DNA from: Paraburkholderia phenoliruptrix | Lineage (GTDB): Bacteria; Pseudomonadota; Gammaproteobacteria; Burkholderiales; Burkholderiaceae | Reading direction: 5' to 3' | DNA length: 64,000 nt | NCBI RefSeq assembly: GCF_902859825.1 | Contig: NZ_CADIKB010000005.1 | Coordinates: 124,001-188,000 of the forward strand | Shown here: positions 25,820 through 32,628 of the stretch, in pieces | Position numbering within the stretch: the stretch's first letter is position 1 | Layout: every line of letters starts with the position of its first letter | Made by a program: the position numbers and the translations under genes | Notes under the pieces: model-generated | What the model was told of the DNA's origin: nothing | The model's input: only the letters and a program-made list of their open reading frames with translations | The model's database searches: none

Positions 25820-26521
25820 ATGAAGCAAACTGAAGCAAAGCGGCTTTACCAATCCGTGGCGGCCCAGATTCTTGCGCTTATTCAACAGGCCGAGCTCGCG
25901 CCGGGCGCCCGGCTGCCTCCTGAGCGGGAGCTCGCCAACACCCTCGGCGTATCGCGGCCGTCGTTGCGCGAGGCGTTGATCGCGCTGGAAATCGGCGGTC
26001 AGATCGAGATACGCATGGGATCGGGCGTCTATGTGCGCGATCCGAAGGAGGGTGGCGACAATGGCGTGCCGGCCCTCGGAGAAAGTCCGTCGGAACTGAT
26101 GCAGGCCCGCGTGGCCATAGAAGGAACCGTCATCGTGCTGGCGGCCGGAAGACTGTCGGCGGCTGTGCTGGACAGGCTGCGCCGCACCGTCGAACGGATG
26201 AAGCGGCTCGCCGCTGCGGGAAAATCGCCGGTCGATGCCGACCGCCAGTTTCATATGCTGATCGCGGAGACTGCCGGCAATTCGGTGCTGAGCCGCTTCG
26301 TGGCCGAGATGTTCGATAGCCGCCACGACCCGATCGCCGCGGCGATTCGCGACCACTCCGAAAGCACCGAGACCTGGTCGGCGGCCGTGCGCGAGCATGA
26401 GGACATTCTCAAGGCGCTCCAGACAGGCGATCCAATCGCGGCGCAGACCGCCATGCGCATGCACCTGAAAGCGTCCGGCGAGCGGTGGATCGCAGGGGCG
26501 TTGCAGCAGGGGGAGGTTTAG
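25820..26521 (+). CDS. GntR-family regulator, FadR subfamily
   Basis: A 233-residue regulator. The winged helix (LPPERELANTLGVSRPSLRE, about residues 32-51) is followed by an FCD ligand-binding domain with helices and candidate metal ligands (Asp and His in DADRQFHMLIAETAGN; His in HEDILKAL). The FCD type fits control by sugar acids or related carboxylates. It is divergent from the ABC/dehydrogenase operon and most likely represses it through the boxes at 25624-25707. Confidence 0.88.
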   Translation: MKQTEAKRLYQSVAAQILALIQQAELAPGARLPPERELANTLGVSRPSLREALIALEIGGQIEIRMGSGVYVRDPKEGGDNGVPALGESPSELMQARVAIEGTVIVLAAGRLSAAVLDRLRRTVERMKRLAAAGKSPVDADRQFHMLIAETAGNSVLSRFVAEMFDSRHDPIAAAIRDHSESTETWSAAVREHEDILKALQTGDPIAAQTAMRMHLKASGERWIAGALQQGEV

Positions 26522-26689
26522 TTGGCCGGGGCTTCGGCCGACGCAAACGACGCGTAAGCCGGATGTCGCGCGTCGCCGTTGCCGTCGCAGCAGGCAACAG
26601 TTCCGAGGATCAGCGGGCGGATTGACCTGCCTTTTGCCGTGTCGATTCCGAGCGGCGTCGTTCGTCGTGCGGGTAAGGAGGAAGTGACC

Positions 26690-27304
26690 ATGCCCAAAAT
26701 CGTATTGAACGCATTTCTAACGCTTGACGGTGTCATGCAGGCGCCGGGCGGCCCCGATGAAGATCCGGAAAACGGCTTCCCACATGGCGGCTGGCAGGGG
26801 CCCTATTCGGACGAGGTGATGCGAAAGCTGATCGTCGATGGATTCGCGGACGCCGACGGCTTTATTCTCGGCCGCAAGACCTACGGCATCTTTTCGAACT
26901 ACTGGCCGAAAATTACCGATCCGGACAACGTGATCGCCGTTGGCCTCAACTCGCGGCCGAAGTACGTGTTTTCGCGCAGCCTCGAACAGGTCGGCTGGAA
27001 CAACGCGCATCTGATAAAAGGCGACACAGTCGCGGAACTGCGGAAGCTGCGCGCGCAGCCGGGCCAGACGCTGCACACCTGGGGCAGCACGGTGCTCCTG
27101 CAGACGCTGCTGGCGCATGATCTCGTCGATGAATACAGGCTCTTTATCTTCCCGGTCGTACTGGGATCCGGTAAGCGGCTCTTCGGCAGCGGCACGGTGC
27201 CCGCGGCGCTGAAGCCGGTCGAATCGGCGACCAGCAGCAAAGGCGCCACCTTTCTCCGGCTCGAGCGCGGCGGGCGCCCGACGTATGGGCAAATCGGCGA
27301 TTAA
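26690..27304 (+). CDS. Dihydrofolate reductase-family protein (RibD C-terminal-like)
   Basis: A 204-residue cytoplasmic protein with the reductase fold of RibD C-terminal/YyaP-type proteins: MPKIVLNAFLTLDGVMQAPG at the N terminus, FILGRKTYGIF in the middle and FPVVLGSGKRLFG near the end. A strong ribosome site (AAGGAGG) precedes ATG 26690. Members reduce pyrimidines or act as general NADPH reductases; the substrate is unknown. It stands alone between the GntR gene and the convergent RpiR gene. Confidence 0.85.
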   Translation: MPKIVLNAFLTLDGVMQAPGGPDEDPENGFPHGGWQGPYSDEVMRKLIVDGFADADGFILGRKTYGIFSNYWPKITDPDNVIAVGLNSRPKYVFSRSLEQVGWNNAHLIKGDTVAELRKLRAQPGQTLHTWGSTVLLQTLLAHDLVDEYRLFIFPVVLGSGKRLFGSGTVPAALKPVESATSSKGATFLRLERGGRPTYGQIGD

Positions 27305-27371
27305 CGTCAGCCCCGTGTCGGGCGGCCTCCATCTGGACGGTTTGAGGGTTAGTCAACCTCCGCGAAACGTC

Positions 27372-28358
27372 TTATATTTCGATGCCCAGCGCCGTAATCA
27401 GCCGTTCGCGCCTTTCGAGCGCCTGCAGCGAGCGCTTGCCGAGATGCCTGGCCACCAGGTTGAGCAGCCCTTCGCAAAACACCAGGTATGCGCCCATGCT
27501 GTTGCTGAAGAAACTGCTTTCGTGTGGGATCAAAAATGCGTGGGTCGCGGGCGGCACAAGCGGCGAGGCGAGCGTATCGGTAATGGCTATGACCGACAGC
27601 CCGCTCTGCGCCGCAGCGACGGCCGCCTCGGCGACGCTGCGCGTATAGGGCGCGACGCTCGTCACGACGACCACATCGCCGGGTTGCAACTGTGCGAGTC
27701 CCTCCGCGACGCCGAGCCCTTGCGCATCAAGAAGCGCGACGTCCGTGCGGATCATGCTCAGGCCGTAGCAGACAAAGCTCGCCAAGGCGCTGAACTGGCG
27801 CAATCCGTGGATGCGCACGCGTTTCGCCTCTGCCAGCATGCGTGCCGCACCGCGCAGATGTTCAGGCGAGAGCTGCGAGAGGAAACCTTCGACGTTGATA
27901 ATGGATTCACGCGCGAGCTGCACGACCGTTTCGACCTCTGGCGAAGCGGCGCCGCCAACAGCGGCCGCTGCCCGGTTCGTTTTGCCCGCCACCAGCCGTT
28001 CGGCCTGCTGGCTGTAGAAGTGCCTGTGCCGCTGCGCGATGCTGTCGCGAAACACATTCTGGAAGTCCGCGAATCCCGTATAGCCGAGCCGCGTGGAAAG
28101 CCGCGTGAGCGTGGATGCATTCACGCCGAGCGAAGCCGCCAGATCGGTGATGGTGCGAACGGCGACTTCCTCTGGGCGTTCCAGCAGTTTGGCGAGCACC
28201 GTATGCGCCGTGCCGCCAAGCGAAATGTCCGCTTCGTCGCGACCGATTTTCACCACGAGTTCGCGCAAGCCGTCGACGGTGCGCGGCGGCGTTGACGCTG
28301 ACGGCGTCGTGCTGTCGTGATCAGTCCTGCTTTGCTGTGTCTGCTTGCTTGTGGCCAT
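27372..28358 (-). CDS. MurR/RpiR-family transcriptional regulator
   Basis: A 328-residue regulator. The N-terminal RpiR helix-turn-helix (about 55-110, TITDLAASLGVNASTLTRLS) is followed by a SIS domain (about 145-300, RIHGLRQFSALASFVCYGL and VVVTSVAPYTRSVAEA), which normally senses a phosphosugar or related ligand. Its start overlaps the C45 acylase gene by about 38 bases, so it is the last gene of the glnH-glnP-glnQ-acylase-rpiR unit. It probably controls that unit, perhaps through the GCAAA-type boxes at 31601-31643. Confidence 0.88.
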   Translation of the reverse strand: MATSKQTQQSRTDHDSTTPSASTPPRTVDGLRELVVKIGRDEADISLGGTAHTVLAKLLERPEEVAVRTITDLAASLGVNASTLTRLSTRLGYTGFADFQNVFRDSIAQRHRHFYSQQAERLVAGKTNRAAAAVGGAASPEVETVVQLARESIINVEGFLSQLSPEHLRGAARMLAEAKRVRIHGLRQFSALASFVCYGLSMIRTDVALLDAQGLGVAEGLAQLQPGDVVVVTSVAPYTRSVAEAAVAAAQSGLSVIAITDTLASPLVPPATHAFLIPHESSFFSNSMGAYLVFCEGLLNLVARHLGKRSLQALERRERLITALGIEI

Positions 28359-29388
28359 CGATCATTCGATACCGGGCGGGACTCCCCGGATGTTCATAAA
28401 CGTTCCATTCTACGTGAGTCTCCCTGACTGTAATGAGGGCGGTGGCGAGCGTGTTTTCGTCGTCGGGATCATGCGGGTCGTCGCGATAGATCGGCAAGCC
28501 CCCGTCTTGCCGATCGGCGAGGATGGCGAGTGGGTGAGGCACCTGTCCGGCGGCGCCTGCCTGCGCGAGCAGCGCGTCTCCCCGCGTCTGCCGATGCAGC
28601 GAAGATTCGGTGATGACCTGCGGGAAGTCCTTCATCTCCGGATGAATCGCATGGTTCGCGTGCAGCGACGGCTCTGTGATCTCGCGTACCGAACAGCCAT
28701 AGGCGCTGTATTCGACGCTCAAAAGCGCCGGATGCGCGCGATGTGCGAGCGTGAGATGAAAGCCGCCCGCCCGCGGCGCATCGCGCAGCAACGAGACGGC
28801 TGTATCGAGATCCGCCGCATCGAGCACGGCACGCGTCAGCACCATGCGCGGCACACCGGCGATCACGCGTCGCTGGCGCAAATTATTGACGGTGACAACG
28901 AGCCCGGCATCGGTCACAGCGAAGGTATGTCCGGGCAGAGAGCCGGGATACACAAACGCAGCGAAGCCCGGACTGCCTTCGATCCGGCACTGCGCAATGG
29001 CGCAATCAGCGGAAAAGCCGGGATCGCCGTCCTCGTTATGAGCGATCCGCCGCTCGCCCCCGTGAGGAGCGTGAGGCAACTGTACGGTCGTGCAACCGTC
29101 CGGCGACATGGCCCATAGGTCACCGCGGCAATTCCAGAGGAAGACTTCTTCGAAGGGCAAGCGCAGACCCCGGGCCAGTCCCTGCAATTCGGCCCAGATG
29201 CGTGGAAAGCGCGTCTCGGTGTGCATGGCGAGACCGGCGGCCACGGAGCTGCCGCGCCAGCGCATCACGGTGTGCCATGCGTCGGTGTGCAGCAAGTGTC
29301 GATGGACGGCCGCAGCACCGAAGCGGCCCAACGCTTCGCCCGCCTCGAACGGCGAGCCAGAAATTTCGATGAAAGCGAGTGAGGACAT
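28321..29388 (-). CDS. C45-family autoproteolytic acylase (6-aminopenicillanic acid acyltransferase-like)
   Basis: A 355-residue Ntn-hydrolase-type protein. Gly98-Cys99 in SPDGCTTVQL is the expected self-cleavage site, placing Cys99 as the new N-terminal nucleophile, close to Gly102-Cys103 of fungal isopenicillin N acyltransferase. Other family features are HNEDGDPG, VTVNNLR and LHANHAIH. Members cleave or exchange amide-linked acyl groups. No signal peptide, so it is cytoplasmic and presumably acts on what the amino-acid-type ABC importer upstream brings in. Confidence 0.85.
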   Translation of the reverse strand: MSSLAFIEISGSPFEAGEALGRFGAAAVHRHLLHTDAWHTVMRWRGSSVAAGLAMHTETRFPRIWAELQGLARGLRLPFEEVFLWNCRGDLWAMSPDGCTTVQLPHAPHGGERRIAHNEDGDPGFSADCAIAQCRIEGSPGFAAFVYPGSLPGHTFAVTDAGLVVTVNNLRQRRVIAGVPRMVLTRAVLDAADLDTAVSLLRDAPRAGGFHLTLAHRAHPALLSVEYSAYGCSVREITEPSLHANHAIHPEMKDFPQVITESSLHRQTRGDALLAQAGAAGQVPHPLAILADRQDGGLPIYRDDPHDPDDENTLATALITVRETHVEWNVYEHPGSPARYRMIDGHKQADTAKQD

Positions 29389-29397
29389 GAAACCTGT

Positions 29398-30141
29398 TTA
29401 TTCGACGTGTTGCAGAAAATCTCGCAGGCGCTGATTGGGAGGATTATCCAGCAGTTCGGCCGGAGCTCCGTCAACCTCGATCTGCCCGTGTTCCATAAAG
29501 ATGAGTCGTGTACCCACCTTGCGCGCGAACGCCATCTCGTGCGTGACGACCACCATCGTCATGCCTTCTTCGGCGAGCGCCTGCATCACGCGCAGCACTT
29601 CCTGACGCAGTTCGGGATCAAGCGCGGAGGTCGGTTCGTCGAACAGCATGAGCTTGGGTCGCACTGCGAGCGCGCGAGCAATCGCGACACGCTGCTGCTG
29701 TCCGCCCGACAGCTCACTGGCATAGTGATTGACACGCTCGGCCAGCCCAACCTTTGTCAGCAGTCCACGCGCGAGCGCTTCCGCGTCCGCTTTCGTCATG
29801 CCGCGTACCTGGCGCGGCCCGAATGCGACGTTTTCGAGCGCCGTCAGTTGCGGGAACAGATTGAATTGCTGAAACACCATGCCCGCTTCCTGGCGGATTT
29901 CGCGGACTTTCTTCGGTCCCGCCAGCACGCTGATGCCATCGACAATCAGGTCGCCGCCGTCAATCTGCTCGAGCGCATTGATGCAACGGAGCAACGTGGA
30001 TTTGCCCGAGCCCGACGGCCCGATCAGCACCACGACCTCGCCCGCGCCGATCTCGAGATCGACGCCTTCCAGCACAGTGGTCGTGCCGAAGCGCTTGGTG
30101 ACCTTCTTGAACTGCACCATATGACCGTTCATCGTGCTCAT
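29398..30141 (-). CDS. Polar amino acid ABC importer ATPase (GlnQ/HisP type)
   Basis: A 247-residue ABC ATPase with Walker A GPSGSGKSTLLRC, Q loop FQQFNLFPQ, signature LSGGQQQR, Walker B LMLFDEPTSALD and switch His in VVTHEM. Its start overlaps the stop of the permease gene (ATGA). The acylase gene follows after nine bases. Confidence 0.92.
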   Translation of the reverse strand: MSTMNGHMVQFKKVTKRFGTTTVLEGVDLEIGAGEVVVLIGPSGSGKSTLLRCINALEQIDGGDLIVDGISVLAGPKKVREIRQEAGMVFQQFNLFPQLTALENVAFGPRQVRGMTKADAEALARGLLTKVGLAERVNHYASELSGGQQQRVAIARALAVRPKLMLFDEPTSALDPELRQEVLRVMQALAEEGMTMVVVTHEMAFARKVGTRLIFMEHGQIEVDGAPAELLDNPPNQRLRDFLQHVE

Positions 30142-30794
30142 AGAATCCGCATCCTTCTTTCCATCCTGCGCAGACAGTACGTGAGCGTACCGATCATGCA
30201 GAGATACAGAGCGGCGACGGCCGTCCAGATCTCCACCGCGCGAAAGTTCGAGGCCATGATTTCCTGCCCCTGTCGCGTGAGTTCACCCACTCCGATCACG
30301 ATGAAGAGCGACGTATCTTTCAGGCTCACGATGAACTGGTTGCCGAGCGCGGGCGTCATGCGGCGAATTGCGACGGGCCCCACCACGAAGGCGAGCACGC
30401 GCCAGGCAGGCATGCCCAGCGCGAGGCCTGCCTCTTTGAGACCTCGCGGCACCGACAGAAACGAGCCGCGCACGATCTCGGCAATGTAGGCACCGGAGTT
30501 GATCACGATCGAGGCAATGGCGGCCGTGAGCGCATCGACGCGCACATTCAGCAGCATCGGCAGCGCGAAGTAGATGAACATCACCTGCACCACGATCGGC
30601 GTGCCGCGCACGAACTCCACATACGCGAACGCGATCTTCTGACACGGCGCATTGCCATAGGCGCGCATCAGGCCGAACAGCAACCCGACGAGCACGCCCC
30701 CGGTCAGGCCTGCGATCGTAATGAGGACTGTCAGCCGCGCGCCCTGCAACAGTGCCGGCAACGCGGCGACAACTATCGAAATATCAAACTGCAT
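30138..30794 (-). CDS. Polar amino acid ABC importer permease
   Basis: A 218-residue HisM/GlnP-family inner-membrane permease with about five helices and the EAA-type loop (REVRG-like segment EIVRGSFLSVPRGLKEAGLA shortened here to GSFLSVPRGLKEAGLALGM) that docks on the ATPase. The family segment VEFVRGTPIVVQ lies in the first third. Only one permease gene is present, so it probably works as a homodimer. Confidence 0.9.
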   Translation of the reverse strand: MQFDISIVVAALPALLQGARLTVLITIAGLTGGVLVGLLFGLMRAYGNAPCQKIAFAYVEFVRGTPIVVQVMFIYFALPMLLNVRVDALTAAIASIVINSGAYIAEIVRGSFLSVPRGLKEAGLALGMPAWRVLAFVVGPVAIRRMTPALGNQFIVSLKDTSLFIVIGVGELTRQGQEIMASNFRAVEIWTAVAALYLCMIGTLTYCLRRMERRMRIL

Positions 30795-30818
30795 GAACGG
30801 CCTCCCGCCTCTTTGCCG

Positions 30819-31565
30819 TTACGACTTCGCCGGCTCGACGCCAAACCATTTCTTGTAGATCTGCGCATAGCGGCCATCTGCCTTGATCTTCGTGAGCGCG
30901 GCGTTGACCTTAGGCACAAGCGGGCTACCCTTCGGGAACGCGATGCCGTACTGCTGCGCCATCATCTGCGGACCGACCGCCTTCACGCGGCCTTTGCCTG
31001 CCGTGTGGATGTAGTAAAGGACGTTCGGTGTGTCGTGCATCGCGGCGTCGACACGTCCCGTTGCGAGTTCGAGGTAGGCATTGTCGATATTCGGGAACGC
31101 GCGCAATTCGGTGCCGTTGAAATTGGCCTTGGCATAGTCTGCCGCCGAAGTGCCCGTCTTGATCGCAAGCGACTTGCCCTTCAGATCGTCGGGTCCCTTG
31201 ATCGTGCTTGCCGTGGGCACCATCAACATGAAACCGCTGTCGTAGTAGCCGTCCGAGAAATCGATGACTTTCTTGCGCTCCTCCTTGATTGTGATGCCCG
31301 CGAGCGCGACGTCGACGTTATGCGTCTGCAACGCCGGCAGGATGCCACTGAAGTCCATCGGCTGCAGTTTGTAGTCGATCTTCAGATCCTTCGCGACCTC
31401 CTTCCAGAGATCGATGTCGAAGCCGACGTATTGATCACCCTGTTTGAATTCGAACGGCACGAATGCTGTGTCACAGGCAACCAGCAAGGTTTCGCTATGG
31501 GCGGCCTGGCTGACGACGGAAACGGCGACGAGTACAGCGGCGGCAAATTTTGCGGCAACTTTCAT
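30819..31565 (-). CDS. Periplasmic polar amino acid-binding protein
   Basis: A 248-residue protein with a signal peptide ([20 protein letters not shown], cleavage after AAHS region) and the periplasmic-binding type 2 fold of GlnH-like proteins ([42 protein letters not shown]). GAGGGG precedes the ATG. It is first in the five-gene unit. Given the downstream acylase, the ligand may be an N-acyl amino acid or acylated small amide instead of a free amino acid. Confidence 0.9.
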   Translation of the reverse strand: MKVAAKFAAAVLVAVSVVSQAAHSETLLVACDTAFVPFEFKQGDQYVGFDIDLWKEVAKDLKIDYKLQPMDFSGILPALQTHNVDVALAGITIKEERKKVIDFSDGYYDSGFMLMVPTASTIKGPDDLKGKSLAIKTGTSAADYAKANFNGTELRAFPNIDNAYLELATGRVDAAMHDTPNVLYYIHTAGKGRVKAVGPQMMAQQYGIAFPKGSPLVPKVNAALTKIKADGRYAQIYKKWFGVEPAKS

Positions 31566-31600
31566 GAACGACCCCTCTTGAAGTGAAACGACTCGATGCG

Positions 31601-31643
31601 GCAAAAATATTTGCCAATTCCGTCGTTGTGCAAATGTATTTGC
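31601..31643. promoter_or_regulatory. Two 14-bp GCAAA(T)-N-(A)TTTGC boxes upstream of the ABC/acylase operon
   Basis: GCAAAAATATTTGC (31601-31614) and GCAAATGTATTTGC (31630-31643) are near-perfect palindromes with identical outer bases and starts 29 bp apart (close to three helix turns), just upstream of the binding-protein gene. They are good candidates for operators of the RpiR regulator at the end of the operon. The rest of 31644-31920 shows no gene I can support. Confidence 0.6.
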
Positions 31644-31923
31644 GAAGTATTGGAGGCCGAAAATCGAGTTGCAATCTGGGGTTTTCCCTAGATTTCGGAT
31701 CACCTTAATGGGGGAATTTTTGTGCGACGGGTCGCGACATGCCGAGGATGAGGAAGCTTTCTTTTCCGGTGGCGGGGCGGCGGTAGCGAAGCAACGAGGT
31801 CCTGGTGCCGGTCGGCCCGACTCTCAACGCGAGTCCATTGCCGTCGGCAAGAAGGTAGGGGTGTTCTCGTGCCTTGGGGGCGCAAAAAGAATCGACGCCA
31901 GGTGGGACGTACGAGATCTGGAA

Positions 31924-31963
31924 GAAACAAAAAACCCCGTAAGACCAAGATCTTACGGGGTTT
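31924..31963 (-). terminator. Rho-independent terminator after the first tRNA-Leu
   Basis: The 13-bp stem AAACCCCGTAAGA (31932-31944) and TCTTACGGGGTTT (31951-31963) has a six-base loop. On the minus strand it ends in TTTTTTGTTTC. It lies about 35 bases past the 3' end of the tRNA gene. Confidence 0.9.
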
Positions 31964-31997
31964 CTCGAATTACATCGGCTTATGCCAGAACAACTTG

Positions 31998-32084
31998 TGG
32001 TGCCCAGGAGAGGACTCGAACCTCCACGGTGTTGCCACCGCTAGGACCTGAACCTAGTGCGTCTACCAATTCCGCCACCTGGGC
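31998..32084 (-). tRNA. tRNA-Leu (anticodon CAG)
   Basis: On the minus strand the acceptor stem GCCCAGG pairs with CCTGGGC, discriminator A and an encoded CCA follow. The D arm holds GCGGAATTGGTAGACGC, the anticodon stem-loop is CTAGG-TTCAGGT-CCTAG (anticodon at 32048-32050), a long class II variable arm follows, and the T arm contains GGTTCGAGTCC. It has its own promoter (32106-32133) and terminator. Confidence 0.96.
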
Positions 32085-32105
32085 ACGTTTTGAAGCTAGA
32101 CAGCT

Positions 32106-32133
32106 ATTCTAGCGAGCTGGTGCAGCGTGTCAA
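32106..32133 (-). promoter_or_regulatory. Sigma-70 promoter of the first tRNA-Leu
   Basis: On the minus strand TTGACA (32128-32133), 16 bases, then TAGAAT (32106-32111). The -10 box ends about 22 bases before the tRNA 5' end. Confidence 0.85.
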
Positions 32134-32187
32134 TCCCCACTGCAAACAACCGCTTTCCACCCCGAAACGACTACTTCACTACTCGAC

Positions 32188-32225
32188 ATAAAAACTGAAG
32201 CCGCCTAAACAATCCGGCGGCTTCA
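32188..32225 (-). terminator. Rho-independent terminator after the second tRNA-Leu
   Basis: The 10-bp stem TGAAGCCGCC (32196-32205) and GGCGGCTTCA (32216-32225) is followed on the minus strand by GTTTTTATG. It separates the two tRNA genes, making them independent transcription units. Confidence 0.85.
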
Positions 32226-32236
32226 ATCTTGAATCC

Positions 32237-32323
32237 TGGTGCCCAAGAGAGGACTCGAACCTCCACAGTGTTGCCACCGCTAGGACCTGAACCTAGTGCG
32301 TCTACCAATTTCGCCACCTGGGC
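32237..32323 (-). tRNA. tRNA-Leu (anticodon CAG), second copy
   Basis: Nearly identical to the gene at 31998-32084, with the same anticodon loop and encoded CCA. The visible differences are few: an acceptor-stem change producing a G-U pair (GCCCAGG with CTTGGGC), one base in the variable/T-arm region and one in the D-arm side. It has its own promoter and terminator. Confidence 0.96.
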
Positions 32324-32347
32324 AGGTGATGAACAGCAAAGACCGCT

Positions 32348-32375
32348 ATTATAGCGACAGAATGGTGGCTGTCAA
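32348..32375 (-). promoter_or_regulatory. Sigma-70 promoter of the second tRNA-Leu
   Basis: On the minus strand TTGACA (32370-32375), 16 bases, then TATAAT (32348-32353): both hexamers match consensus exactly. The 16-base spacer is the same as for the neighbouring tRNA promoter. Confidence 0.9.
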
Positions 32376-32466
32376 GCGTTTCTCAAAACTTGCTTAAACA
32401 GGCCGCCGGCGCGGCCGCGCGGGCCGCGAGGCGACTATTGACGGTCCGCGTGGCGCCCAAGACGGG

Positions 32467-32475
32467 TGTTAGAAT
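32467..32475 (+). promoter_or_regulatory. Possible extended -10 promoter of rnr
   Basis: TGTTAGAAT fits an extended -10 element (TGnTATAAT). A TTGACG at 32438 is too far away (26 bases) to be its -35. The remaining 32376-32628 region shows no gene. Confidence 0.35.
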
Positions 32476-32628
32476 GCCTCGCAGTAGTTCGTTGGCACGG
32501 TGCACAAGCCCGTCGGACTCAGCCTTGAACGAGCCGGACCCGAGAGAGTTTTTTCAGTGCAGCAGCCAGTGCCATAAAGGCGCGATGCAAACGCTTCTTA
32601 AGCCGAGCCAGATCGCCGACCGACGTCC

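Noticed and set aside
31600-31615. Sigma-54-like box (minus strand TGGCAAATATTTTTGC) upstream of the glnH-type gene
   Set aside because: GG and GC are eleven, not ten, bases apart, which sigma-54 does not tolerate well; the sequence is better read as a palindromic operator.
32438-32475. Sigma-70 promoter TTGACG / TAGAAT for rnr
   Set aside because: The spacer is 26 bases, far from the 16-18 required; only an extended -10 element is kept as a weak candidate.
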